Source of the DNA: Pontibacter pamirensis
Lineage (GTDB): Bacteria; Bacteroidota; Bacteroidia; Cytophagales; Hymenobacteraceae
Length of the DNA: 64,000 nucleotides
NCBI RefSeq assembly: GCF_010015475.1
Contig: NZ_SSNI01000018.1
Location: 59,417 to 123,416, forward strand
Reading direction: 5' to 3'
Made by a program: the position numbers and the translations under genes. This document shows, in pieces, positions 54,086-62,566 of the stretch; within the stretch, counting starts at the first letter, position 1; every line of letters starts with the position of its first letter. The notes beneath the pieces are model-generated. The model was not told the DNA's origin. It saw only the letters and a list, made by a program, of their open reading frames with translations, and ran no database searches.

Positions 54086-54342
54086 GTAACACCTTTGGTT
54101 GAAAAATCGACACGAAAATAGGCTTAAACCATCACAAATAAAAACATAGCAGGAGGCAATATTCAGATTCTAAATATGTTACGCTATATTTTAATAAACT
54201 AATATAGCACTTCAGTACATTTAAAGCAACAGGCACACTAGCTTATTCTCTTCTCTATTTTCAGTTAAGAGTTTTAAAATCAGTTGCTTTATACCCGAGT
54301 ACCCAAGTTTTTCCCATCGCCATCAGAATAATATTTTTTTTC

Positions 54343-54350
54343 TAACTTTG
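54343..54350 (+). promoter_or_regulatory. -7 box (TAACTTTG) of the fabG-like gene
   Basis: An exact TAnnTTTG match ending 6 bp before the ATG at 54357. Transcription should begin at or just before the start codon, giving a leaderless message. The preceding 20 bp are T-rich and no -33 TTG is seen at the standard distance. Confidence 0.6.
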
Positions 54351-54356
54351 GCCCCT

Positions 54357-55103
54357 ATGAAAGTACTAGAAGGAAAAGTAGCTCTGGTAACCGGAGCATC
54401 CAAAGGAATAGGGCGCGCCATTGCGCAGAAATTTGTAGAAATGGGCGCACAGGTAGCATTCACTTACCTGTCGAGTGTAGAAAAAGGCCAGGCTTTAGAG
54501 CAGGAGCTGTCCGCGAACGGAGGAAAGGCGAAAGGCTACCGCTCCGATGCGGCCGACACAGCCCAGGCAGAGCAACTGGTAGAGGACGTGGTAAAGGAGT
54601 TCGGCAAGCTGGACATTGTGGTGAACAACGCCGGCATTACGCGCGATGGTTTGCTCATGCGCATGAACGAAGAGCAGTGGGATGCGGTGATGAACACCAA
54701 CCTGAAGTCTGTTTTCAATGTTACCAAAGCGGCCACCAAACATATGATGCGCGCCAAGAGCGGCTCCCTTATCAATATTACGTCTGTGGTAGGTATAAAA
54801 GGTAATGCTGGCCAGGCGAACTATGCCGCCTCTAAGGCAGGCATTATCGGCTTCACGAAATCGGTGGCGCTCGAACTGGGTTCCCGCAACATCCGCAGCA
54901 ACGCCATCGCTCCGGGCTTTATCGAAACAGAGATGACAGGTGAACTGGACCAGAAGGTGGTAGACGAGTGGCGTAAGGCTATTCCGCTAAAGCGTGGCGG
55001 CTCGCCGGAAGATGTAGCCCATGCGGCCGTATTCTTAGCTTCCGACCAGTCTTCTTACATCAGCGGACAGGTGCTGCAGGTGGATGGCGGTATGTTAACT
55101 TAA
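54357..55103 (+). CDS. fabG: 3-oxoacyl-[ACP] reductase
   Basis: A 248-residue SDR enzyme reducing 3-oxoacyl-ACP with NADPH in fatty acid elongation. The cofactor motif is VTGASKGIGRAIA (near 10), NNAG is near 90, and the catalytic Ser-Tyr-Lys set is ITSVVG…ANYAASKAG (near 140-159). RSNAIAPGFIETEMT and the C-terminal ISGQVLQVDGGM are typical of FabG. The ATG at 54357 is preferred; an in-frame TTG at 54348 lies inside the -7 box and is not a plausible start. No fab cluster is adjacent. Confidence 0.94.
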   Translation: MKVLEGKVALVTGASKGIGRAIAQKFVEMGAQVAFTYLSSVEKGQALEQELSANGGKAKGYRSDAADTAQAEQLVEDVVKEFGKLDIVVNNAGITRDGLLMRMNEEQWDAVMNTNLKSVFNVTKAATKHMMRAKSGSLINITSVVGIKGNAGQANYAASKAGIIGFTKSVALELGSRNIRSNAIAPGFIETEMTGELDQKVVDEWRKAIPLKRGGSPEDVAHAAVFLASDQSSYISGQVLQVDGGMLT

Positions 55104-55138
55104 TGACGTACTCTGAAATACAAATCATGCCGTTTATG

Positions 55139-55172
55139 TAATTCAGAATTAATAATTCGTAATTCATAATTA
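55139..55172. repeat. AT-rich repeat of AATTCGTAATTCATAATT type
   Basis: Imperfect 8-9-bp units (AATTCAG, AATTAAT, AATTCGT, AATTCAT, AATTATC) run through 55139-55175 just before the terminator, and a similar remnant lies near 55384-55405. This is a low-complexity tract typical of intergenic Cytophagales DNA. Confidence 0.5.
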
Positions 55173-55176
55173 TCGG

Positions 55177-55219
55177 AAAGACCAATGCTACAACTTTTGC
55201 GTTAGTAGCATTGGTCTTT
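55177..55219. terminator. Hairpin terminator downstream of the fabG-like gene
   Basis: A perfect 15-bp stem (AAAGACCAATGCTAC at 55177-55191 with GTAGCATTGGTCTTT at 55205-55219), a 13-base loop, followed by TTTGTTTT. Confidence 0.92.
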
Positions 55220-55398
55220 TTGTTTTATCTTTAGTAGCAGAACTTACTAAAATCTGCCTTGCTGCATTCTTTACCAGCTTTTAAATGTTGGCAAAAACCA
55301 CAACAATGGCAATGGTGTTGTTCTTTAGTTAGTTTGACTCTAAAAACCGTAAGTACCTGAAACACCCATATATTATTCTTAATTTATAATTCGTCGAA

Positions 55399-57483
55399 TT
55401 GAATTCATTCAGACTTGTTACCACTTATTCTCCCTGGTTGATACTGGCCTGCATAGCAGTGGGGCTGTTGTACGCCTGGTTGCTATACAGCAAGCGGACA
55501 CCGTGGCCGAAGTCCATCAACTATATGCTGGCAGGCCTGCGCTTTGTGGTGGTGAGCTTCCTGTGCTTTCTGCTGTTGGGGCCGCTGGTGCGCTATGTAG
55601 CTAACACTACGGTGCCTCCTACTATCGTTTTTGCGGTAGATAACTCCCAGTCCGTCTCGCTTTTCTCTGACTCTGTGCAGCTGCAACAGGCCACGCAGGG
55701 CCTGCAGGCTATACGCGAGAAACTTCAGGACGAAGGCTACAACACGGAGGTACGCACGCTGGCTGCGGCAGAGCAAAGCACACAAAACATAGCAGAGGTA
55801 GATTATGGTGCCGAGACAACTAACCTGAGTCAACTGCTATCGGGGGTGCAGGAGGAGTACACCGGGCAGAACCTGGCGGGTGTGGTGCTGCTATCGGACG
55901 GAATTGTAAACCAGGGCATCTCCCCAGGCTACGCCAATTATAACTTTACACTGTATCCGGTGGCAGTAGGCGACACCATCCCAAAGAGGGACGTACTGAT
56001 AGCCTCACTGCGCTACAACAAGGTAAACTACAGTGGCAACCGTTTTCCGCTGGAGGTAGAACTGCAACAGGAGGGTTTTGGTGGCACTGCGGCAACAGTT
56101 ATCTTAAGCGAGAACGGCAAAACCATCGAGCGTAAAACTGTTACTCTGAAACCCGAGCAACCCATACAGCAGGTGCCGTTTCAGGTGCTGGCGGGAGGCT
56201 TGGGAAAGCGCCATTACGAGGTACAGGTACAGCCACTGCAAGAGGAATTCACTACTCTTAACAACACAAAGCACGCTTACATTGATGTGGTGAAGGGAAA
56301 GATAAAAGTACTCGTGGCCGCCGCCGCTCCGCACCCGGACATCAAAGCCATTCGGGCTGCCATTGAAACAAACCAGAACTATGAGACGGAGCTGTTTATA
56401 CCCGGCCTCACAGAGTTAAAACAAGAGGACTATGATGTAGCCGTGCTGCACCAACTACCCGGACGCGTGCCAGGTGGCGAGGCCGTCCTTAACCTGGTGC
56501 GCCAGAAGAAGGTGCCTGCCCTCTACATCCTGGGCCCGCAAAGCGACCTGAACAACTATAACCGCCTGAACGCGGGTGTGAACATCAGCACCAGTGGGCA
56601 GTCGGATGAAGTAACGGCTGTGGCTAGCGGGAACTTTACTACCTTTAATTTACCGGAGGCTGCCGGCGAACGGCTGCAGCAGTACCCTCCTGCCAGTGTC
56701 CCTTTCGGGGATGTACGGCTGGCACCAAACACAGAGGTAGTGCTGTACCAACAGGTAGGCCGCGTGCGCACAGACAAGCCGCTACTGGCAGTGCAAACGG
56801 CAGGCGACAGCCGCAACGCCACCCTCCTCGCCTCCGGTACCTGGCAATGGCGAATCATGGAGTCAGCCAACAACGAGCAGCCGGATGTGTATGATAAGCT
56901 TATCACCAACCTGATACAGCTGTTGAGCGCCCCGCGCAACAAGAAGCGCCTGAACGTGTACCCGACGCAGGAAGAGTATACCAGTTCCGACGAAATCCGC
57001 TTTAATGCAGAGGCCTACAATGAGGCGCTGGAACCTATCTACGGCCAAAACATTACGCTCCGAATTACAGATGAGGACGACGAAACAAAAAGTTTTAACT
57101 TTGCCAATGGCGAGAACCAGGCGGGTGTGAACATTGGCACCCTGCAGGGTGGCCGCTATACCTATACTGCTTCGGCAAGTATAAACGGGCAGCAACAGCA
57201 GGACAAAGGAGAGTTTGTTGTGGAGGAGCTGCAACTGGAGGCACTCAATGCTGTGGCCGACCACAACCTGCTGTTCCAACTGGCCAGCAACACCAACTCC
57301 AAACTTTATTACCCAAGCCAGCTGCAGCAACTGGAGCAGGACATTCTCAGTTCCGACCATAAAGATGTTATTTACAGTTCCGAGGAATTGAGCGACCTGG
57401 TAGACCTGAAATGGCTGTTCTTCCTGCTGCTGGGCTTTGTTTGCATCGAGTGGTTCGTGCGGAAGTTCAATGGCAGTTACTAA
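55399..57483 (+). CDS. Membrane protein with von Willebrand A-like domain
   Basis: A 694-residue protein with two N-terminal hydrophobic segments (about 14-30 and 45-65), a large extracytosolic region and a C-terminal one (about 672-688), ending RKFNGSY. A VWA-like domain starts near residue 74 with the MIDAS-type motif VDNSQSVS and continues through GVVLLSDGIVNQG (near 160-172). The remainder is Ig-like (LEVELQQEG) and GATase-like (VLVAAAAPHPDIKAIRAAIE). Such proteins are frequent in Bacteroidota and may be involved in membrane-bound metal-dependent assembly or stress (BatA-like), but the role is not established. The only in-frame start after the preceding stop is TTG at 55399. Confidence 0.85.
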   Translation: MNSFRLVTTYSPWLILACIAVGLLYAWLLYSKRTPWPKSINYMLAGLRFVVVSFLCFLLLGPLVRYVANTTVPPTIVFAVDNSQSVSLFSDSVQLQQATQGLQAIREKLQDEGYNTEVRTLAAAEQSTQNIAEVDYGAETTNLSQLLSGVQEEYTGQNLAGVVLLSDGIVNQGISPGYANYNFTLYPVAVGDTIPKRDVLIASLRYNKVNYSGNRFPLEVELQQEGFGGTAATVILSENGKTIERKTVTLKPEQPIQQVPFQVLAGGLGKRHYEVQVQPLQEEFTTLNNTKHAYIDVVKGKIKVLVAAAAPHPDIKAIRAAIETNQNYETELFIPGLTELKQEDYDVAVLHQLPGRVPGGEAVLNLVRQKKVPALYILGPQSDLNNYNRLNAGVNISTSGQSDEVTAVASGNFTTFNLPEAAGERLQQYPPASVPFGDVRLAPNTEVVLYQQVGRVRTDKPLLAVQTAGDSRNATLLASGTWQWRIMESANNEQPDVYDKLITNLIQLLSAPRNKKRLNVYPTQEEYTSSDEIRFNAEAYNEALEPIYGQNITLRITDEDDETKSFNFANGENQAGVNIGTLQGGRYTYTASASINGQQQQDKGEFVVEELQLEALNAVADHNLLFQLASNTNSKLYYPSQLQQLEQDILSSDHKDVIYSSEELSDLVDLKWLFFLLLGFVCIEWFVRKFNGSY

Positions 57484-57557
57484 TGACGTTGGTTGCTTAC
57501 TTATTAAATTGTTGTTTGTTTTGCTTGTCTGCACAGGGTTGATAAATTTTAATAAAG

Positions 57558-58166
57558 ATGCTGACAACAGGCTTTTCCCCTACCATACTGGCAACAGAGC
57601 GACTGTACCTTCGGGAACTCACGCCTAAGATGCATGACCAGCTTTTCAGGTCTAATACTGAGCGGGAAATTAAAAGCTACTTCGGTTTGAGTTCTGATAC
57701 AGAGTACAGAGAAGCAAAAAGAAGACACGACGAAGGAACAACAACCTATTACACTACATTTAAACATTTCCACCTGCTTTATAAATCAAACGGGCAGGTA
57801 ATAGGCCGCTGCGACTTCCATACCTGGATTAGAGCCCATAGAAGAGCAGAAATAGGCTACACCATCACAAGCGATGAGCATAAAAACAAAGGGCTGATGA
57901 CAGAAGCCTTAAGAGCGGTGCTTTCTTTTGGGTTTGAAAAGATGGACCTTTACAGGGTGGAGGCCCTGGTATCGCCCCATAATATACCATCGCTTCAGCT
58001 TCTAAAACGGTATGGCTTTAAAAAGGAAGGCCATCTCCGGAACCATTATATGGTAAATGGCGAATTACAGGACTCTCTTATGTTCTCCCTGCTGCTTCCG
58101 GAGTTCGAAGAACTCAAAGCCAACTGGGTACAAGAAGAGGCTTCAGGCGCAAAGGCTACATCCTAA
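57558..58166 (+). CDS. GNAT N-acetyltransferase (RimJ/RimL-like)
   Basis: A 202-residue acetyltransferase. LYLRELTPKMHDQLF begins the fold, and the acetyl-CoA region is IGYTITSDEHKNKGLMTEALRAV (near 103-125). ALVSPHNIPSLQLLKRYGFKKEGHLRN is the typical RimJ/L C-terminal part. Targets include ribosomal-protein N termini and small amines; this one's target is unknown. It starts 74 bp after the VWA-like gene and overlaps nothing; the pseudouridine synthase follows 28 bp later. Confidence 0.93.
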   Translation: MLTTGFSPTILATERLYLRELTPKMHDQLFRSNTEREIKSYFGLSSDTEYREAKRRHDEGTTTYYTTFKHFHLLYKSNGQVIGRCDFHTWIRAHRRAEIGYTITSDEHKNKGLMTEALRAVLSFGFEKMDLYRVEALVSPHNIPSLQLLKRYGFKKEGHLRNHYMVNGELQDSLMFSLLLPEFEELKANWVQEEASGAKATS

Positions 58167-58194
58167 ACATACATCATTACTTAATTACTCCGAT

Positions 58195-58860
58195 TTGAAA
58201 TACATCATTCTAAATAAGCCGTTTGAAGTGCTAACGCAGTTCACAGACGAAGCAGACCGCGTGACACTGAAAGACTATGTGAAAGTAGCAGACATTTACC
58301 CTGTGGGGCGCCTGGATTATGACAGTGAGGGCCTGGTGTTGCTCACCGACGACAAATCGCTGCAGCACCGCCTCTCCGACCCTCAGTTTAAAGTAGAAAA
58401 AACATACCTGGTGCAGGTAGAGGGTGTTCCAACACAGGAAGCGCTGACAAGGCTGCGCCTTGGTGTGCGGATAAAGGAAGCTAAAACGGCGCCAGCCAAA
58501 GTACGGCATCTAGAGGAAGAGCCACTGGTATGGGAGCGCTCTAAACCGGTTCGCTTCCGGAAAAACATTCCCACCTCTTGGCTGGAAATAAAAATTTCGC
58601 AAGGCATGAACAGGCAGGTCCGCCGCATGACAGCCGCCGTAGATTTTCCTACGCTGCGCCTCATCCGTACTTCCATTGGCCCTTTGAACCTCAATGATTT
58701 GCAGCCCGGTGAGTACCGGGAGCTAACGCCGGAGGAAGTAACGCAGCTAAAAGCCGCCACCAAAGGCAGTCCACACAGCAGCAGTGGTGGCACCAGAGGC
58801 ACTGGAAGTGGCAAAGGAAAGCGGGGCGGCCAAAGCGGCTTTAGAAAGCAGATAAACTGA
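58195..58860 (+). CDS. rRNA pseudouridine synthase, RluE-like
   Basis: A 221-residue enzyme that isomerises a uridine in rRNA. LKYIILNKPFEVLTQFTDE at the start and the catalytic loop VGRLDYDSEGLVLLTDD (Asp near residue 43) match the RsuA/RluB/E/F family without an S4 domain. RQVRRMTAAVDFPTLRLIRTSIGPLNL is the second family signature. The C-terminal 35 residues are a Gly, Ser and Lys-rich tail (RGTGSGKGKRGG). I chose TTG at 58195, since upstream codons overlap the GNAT gene. Confidence 0.92.
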   Translation: MKYIILNKPFEVLTQFTDEADRVTLKDYVKVADIYPVGRLDYDSEGLVLLTDDKSLQHRLSDPQFKVEKTYLVQVEGVPTQEALTRLRLGVRIKEAKTAPAKVRHLEEEPLVWERSKPVRFRKNIPTSWLEIKISQGMNRQVRRMTAAVDFPTLRLIRTSIGPLNLNDLQPGEYRELTPEEVTQLKAATKGSPHSSSGGTRGTGSGKGKRGGQSGFRKQIN

Positions 58861-58969
58861 GGTTTATGTTTGTCATCCCAACGGCAGGGGAGATCTATCA
58901 GGAACTCCCGTAAAACGCTCCTCTTGTCTGGATGGCCTGAAGATTATGATACTTAAAGTCAACACATAG

Positions 58970-59500
58970 CTACCATAACTTCCTCAGCAAAGTCAGCCCT
59001 TCCTCCCACTTTCCAAACCCGGAGTCGGTATTAATGTGCCCGACTTCCCCGATGCTTACAAACTCGCTACCCCAAGCCTTTGCCAGTTGCCGGGCTCGCG
59101 CTTCGGCTACATAAGGGTCGTTGGTACTAGCCACTACAATGCTCTGAAACGGAAGCGACTCCATTGGAATAGGTGCGAAACCCGTTGTTCCTTCCGGGAA
59201 ATCTGCGGCTTCGGTGTCAGCGGGCGCCACCAGCAAGGCAGCTTTGAGGGGGCGCTTGTATTGCTTCGCCCAGATTGCTACCGTAGCGCAAGCCAGGCTG
59301 TGTGCGACGAGCACCATATGCGCTGGCTCGTGCTGCATCACGGCTTTATCCAGTGTAGCAACCCAGTCACTGCAAACAGGCGTATCCCAATCGCGCTGCG
59401 CTACCCGCTCAAATTCCGGGTGCTTCTGTCCCCACAGTGTCTGCCAATGCTCGGAACCGGAACCTCCCAGGCCGGGTACTATAAGTATGGTTGATGTCAT
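58970..59500 (-). CDS. RBBP9/YdeN-type serine hydrolase
   Basis: A 176-residue small alpha/beta hydrolase. The nucleophile is Ser in VLVAHSLACATVA (near 66-78), with the acid in SIVVASTNDPYVAEARA (near 118-134) and the catalytic His in SIGEVGHINTDSGFG (near 152-166). The start ILIVPGLGGSGSEHWQTLW carries the oxyanion loop. Substrates of this family are poorly known. It stands alone on the minus strand between two plus-strand genes; 261 bp on its upstream side show nothing I can support. Confidence 0.92.
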   Translation of the reverse strand: MTSTILIVPGLGGSGSEHWQTLWGQKHPEFERVAQRDWDTPVCSDWVATLDKAVMQHEPAHMVLVAHSLACATVAIWAKQYKRPLKAALLVAPADTEAADFPEGTTGFAPIPMESLPFQSIVVASTNDPYVAEARARQLAKAWGSEFVSIGEVGHINTDSGFGKWEEGLTLLRKLW

Positions 59501-59761
59501 TTACTTCTGTTAATTTTATAATGATTGGGTGATATTATACAGACCCATTGGTACTACGATAAAACTGAGAAAAGGCATGCTTGGCACCTGCCATTTTAAT
59601 AGCCATATCTTTGAAGCAAGTAAAGCATTTGTCCTCCTGCGCGTATGCCTGATGAATCAAAAAAATTTGATGTGCACTAGCATCTTTTTAATCATATATA
59701 GCCTATTCTTTGCAAAACAGCTATTAAGACTGTTAATTAGGAGCTGATTTACTACCTGCCA

Positions 59762-60325
59762 ATGAAAGTTAGTCCTCATACCACACACATACCCGTGGAC
59801 ACAGACCTATACCTGCGCCTGACCACCGTGGACGACGCCCCATATTTATATCACCTCATCGATGCAAACCGAGCTTACCTGCGGGAGTGGCTCCCCTTTA
59901 TCGACTACAGCATGTCTGTGCTCGACACAAAGGCTTATCTGAGAGCGGTTACAGACATTAAGAACATTTCCGAGGAGGTATATGTTATCCTGTACCAGAA
60001 AAGCATAGCAGGCATCATCGGCTTCAAGGGAATAGATAACGTAAACCGCAAGGTAGAAATCGGCTACTGGCTCTCCGGCGCACTGCAGGGCAAAGGCATC
60101 ATGCGCCGCTCCTGCAAAGCGCTGCTGCAATACGCTTTCGAGGAAATGAGGATGAATCGTATCCAAATAAAGGTAGGTGTTGGCAACACGAAGAGCAGCA
60201 AAATTCCACAGAAACTGGGCTTCCAGCTAGAAGGTGTGCAGCGGGACGGGGAATACCTGAACGGGCACTTCCATGACCTGGAGATATACAGCCTGCTGTT
60301 TCGTGAGTGGCAGCAACAAAGTTAA
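59762..60325 (+). CDS. RimJ/RimL-type acetyltransferase
   Basis: A 187-residue GNAT protein. LYLRLTTVDDAPYLYHLIDANRAYLREWLPF is the typical N-terminus, VEIGYWLSGALQGKGIMRRSCKALLQYAF (near 98-126) is the acetyl-CoA loop, and NTKSSKIPQKLGFQLEGVQRDGEYLNG is the C-terminal signature. It is a probable ribosomal-protein or small-molecule N-acetyltransferase of unknown target. It is monocistronic. Confidence 0.93.
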   Translation: MKVSPHTTHIPVDTDLYLRLTTVDDAPYLYHLIDANRAYLREWLPFIDYSMSVLDTKAYLRAVTDIKNISEEVYVILYQKSIAGIIGFKGIDNVNRKVEIGYWLSGALQGKGIMRRSCKALLQYAFEEMRMNRIQIKVGVGNTKSSKIPQKLGFQLEGVQRDGEYLNGHFHDLEIYSLLFREWQQQS

Positions 60326-60448
60326 TACCTACTTAAGCTCTTTTAAGTTATAAGGTGCAGCGGCACGAAAGTTGACAGCTTTAGTATTTTAACTGACACC
60401 GTATCTGTTCTGTGTCTCTATTTTCTATTTTATTCAGAAACATATAAA

Positions 60449-61750
60449 ATGAACAATATAAAACTTACCCTGCTTTTGGTTGCCTGTGGTTTTACGGCGA
60501 CAGTACAGGCACAGGAATTAGCTCCTATCACGCAAGCCGAGACCACCCGCATTGTCGGCACCCTGAGCGCCGACGACATGCAGGGCCGCGCTTCATTTAC
60601 GCCTGGCATCGAAAAAGCAGCCGACTTTATTCAGAATGAATTCCAACGCATTGGCTTGAAGCCTTTACCGGGTGAGTCTGATTTTAAACAAACTTTCACC
60701 ATGTACCGTGTTTCGCCAAAGGAAGTGGAGGTAAAACTAAACGGGAAAGCTGTAAAGCCGGAGCAGGTGTTCGCCATTACCGACAAAAAAGAATTGGAAT
60801 GGACAAACAAGGGGAAGCAGAAGCTAATGACAGTTGGCGCGCAGGATGACTTTAGAGCTGTTCTAGGCGAGTTGAACGATGAAAAGCAGGACATGCTGGT
60901 GCTGGTGCACCCGAAGCACAAAGACCTCTTTAGCCGTTATCAGCATTATATGAGCAGCGGCAGCGTGAAAAAAGAACTTGGCCAGAGCGCCAGCAAGGTG
61001 TTTGTTTTAACAGACTACGTAAAAGTCTCGAAGTATGAGGTGGAGGTTGAAAATAAGATTGAGCAACTGCAACTCACCAATGTGGGCGGCATGATAGAGG
61101 GCAAACGCAAAGATGAGTATGTGGTGTTCTCGGGCCACTACGACCACATCGGTATTCAGGAACCTGTGGCCGGTGACAGCATTGCCAACGGTGCCGATGA
61201 TGATGCGGCAGGTACAACCGCGATGATAATGCTGGCCGATTATTATAAACAGCAACCGCAACCGGAACGCAGTTTGCTATTCGTGGCTTTTACTGCAGAA
61301 GAGATGGGCGGCTTTGGCTCCAAGTACTTTACTGAGCAACTGAACCCGGATCAGATTGTGGCCATGTTCAACATTGAAATGGTAGGCAAGCCCTCAAAGT
61401 TCGGTGCGAATAGCGCCTACCTCACCGGCTTCGAACGCTCTGACCTGGGTAACCTGATGCAGCAGCGCCTGCAAGGCACCAATTACAGCATTCACCCGGA
61501 CCCATACCCCGAGCAGAACCTCTTTTACCGCTCCGACAACGCCACCCTCGCCCGCCTAGGCGTTCCGGCGCACACCATCTCCTCTGTGCAGATTGATAAA
61601 GACAAAACCTATCATACTGTAAAAGACGAGGTGTCGCAGCTGGACATGGAACACCTCACCAACATGATCAAAGCCATTGCCCTCGCTTCAGAAGGAGTAG
61701 TGAGCGGTGAAGATACGCCAACGCGCGTGGATAAGTCGCAGGTGCGGTAA
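60449..61750 (+). CDS. Exported M28 family metallopeptidase
   Basis: A 433-residue exported aminopeptidase. The signal peptide ends at TATVQAQ (residue 22). The zinc sites are in FSGHYDHIG (near 224-232), GADDDAAGTT (near 246-255), FTAEEMGGFGS (near 279-289), and the C-terminal HTISSVQIDKDKTYHTVKDEVSQLD, where one His completes the set. The usual fifth ligand after the catalytic Glu pair is in FNIEMVGK, where Glu stands where Asp is common. This fits dizinc M28 aminopeptidases that cut peptides in the envelope. No partner is adjacent. Confidence 0.94.
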   Translation: MNNIKLTLLLVACGFTATVQAQELAPITQAETTRIVGTLSADDMQGRASFTPGIEKAADFIQNEFQRIGLKPLPGESDFKQTFTMYRVSPKEVEVKLNGKAVKPEQVFAITDKKELEWTNKGKQKLMTVGAQDDFRAVLGELNDEKQDMLVLVHPKHKDLFSRYQHYMSSGSVKKELGQSASKVFVLTDYVKVSKYEVEVENKIEQLQLTNVGGMIEGKRKDEYVVFSGHYDHIGIQEPVAGDSIANGADDDAAGTTAMIMLADYYKQQPQPERSLLFVAFTAEEMGGFGSKYFTEQLNPDQIVAMFNIEMVGKPSKFGANSAYLTGFERSDLGNLMQQRLQGTNYSIHPDPYPEQNLFYRSDNATLARLGVPAHTISSVQIDKDKTYHTVKDEVSQLDMEHLTNMIKAIALASEGVVSGEDTPTRVDKSQVR

Positions 61751-61953
61751 TAGATTCGTGTTAAGGAGGTTAAGTTCACAAAACGAACAACTCTGTTCTT
61801 AAAGTGATAGATTTTTAGATTGCCAGAATTCTGTTAATAAGGAAGTAATTATGGAAAAGTGATAGAAGTAGCTGGACACTTTTTTCAAACATAAAGATGT
61901 CAATAAAGTATAATTAGAATAGCTAGCATCAAATTAAGAACAGGAGATTCATA

Positions 61954-62187
61954 TTGAAAGCCATTGAGGTTACAGGGGAAATAGATAATAAAGGAGTCTT
62001 ACGTTTGGACCATCCCCTAAAAATGAGGGACAAGAAAGTCAAAGTGATTATTCTCCTGTCTGAAGACGAAGAAGTGGAGGACAAGCAATGGTTGGCTACA
62101 ATGACAACTAATCCGGCTTTTGACTTTTTGCATGAAGAACAAGAGAATATATATTCATTAACAGATGGCAAGCCATTTCATGACTAA
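61954..62187 (+). CDS. Antitoxin of a MazF-type toxin-antitoxin pair
   Basis: A 77-residue acidic protein starting TTG. MKAIEVTGEIDNKGVLRLDHPLKM is the usual N-terminal beta region of such antitoxins, which binds DNA or the toxin. The C-terminal NPAFDFLHEEQENIYSLTDGK is the flexible part that covers the toxin. An AGGAGA stretch (61942-61947) 6 bp before the TTG could serve as ribosome binding site. Its stop overlaps the toxin start. The pair probably controls growth under stress by regulated degradation of the antitoxin. Confidence 0.8.
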   Translation: MKAIEVTGEIDNKGVLRLDHPLKMRDKKVKVIILLSEDEEVEDKQWLATMTTNPAFDFLHEEQENIYSLTDGKPFHD

Positions 62188-62524
62188 GGGAAAGATTGTT
62201 CTGGTCCCTTTCCCATTCGATGATTTCAGCGGAACTAAAGTAAGGCCAGCCGTTTGCCTGACGGAAGCAATAGGGATTTATGAGCATTTCATCATAGCTT
62301 TCATAAGCAGCCAAATACAAAAGTCTCCTGAGGCATCAGACCTACTCATAAACAAAGAAGACAATGACCTTAATTTAACAGGACTGTCTGTCAGTTCAGT
62401 AATTAAATTGCACAGAATGGTAACCATACCAAAGAATATAATACAAAGGCAATTAGGTATTATACCTCAAAAATATCAGGCTGAAATCGAACACAAACTC
62501 AAAGCTCTGTTTGGATTACAGTAA
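62180..62524 (+). CDS. MazF/PemK family toxin
   Basis: A 114-residue predicted endoribonuclease. MTKGKIVLVPFPFDDFSGTKVRPAVCL is the MazF start (conserved PF, D and RP; the catalytic Arg is in VRPAV), and SVIKLHRMVTIPKNI is the second conserved region. MazF toxins cut mRNA at short motifs. The ATG at 62180 overlaps the antitoxin by 8 bp (ATGACTAA), whereas the upstream ATG at 62165 would overlap by 23 bp; either gives a working protein. The pair is more A and T-rich than its neighbours. Confidence 0.9.
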   Translation: MTKGKIVLVPFPFDDFSGTKVRPAVCLTEAIGIYEHFIIAFISSQIQKSPEASDLLINKEDNDLNLTGLSVSSVIKLHRMVTIPKNIIQRQLGIIPQKYQAEIEHKLKALFGLQ

Positions 62525-62566
62525 GAGACAAATCACCCAAACCATTTTCGAATCCCCACCAGTTAC

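Noticed and set aside
59529..59747. 72-codon plus-strand frame between the serine hydrolase and acetyltransferase genes
   Set aside because: No signal, motif or normal composition; probably chance.
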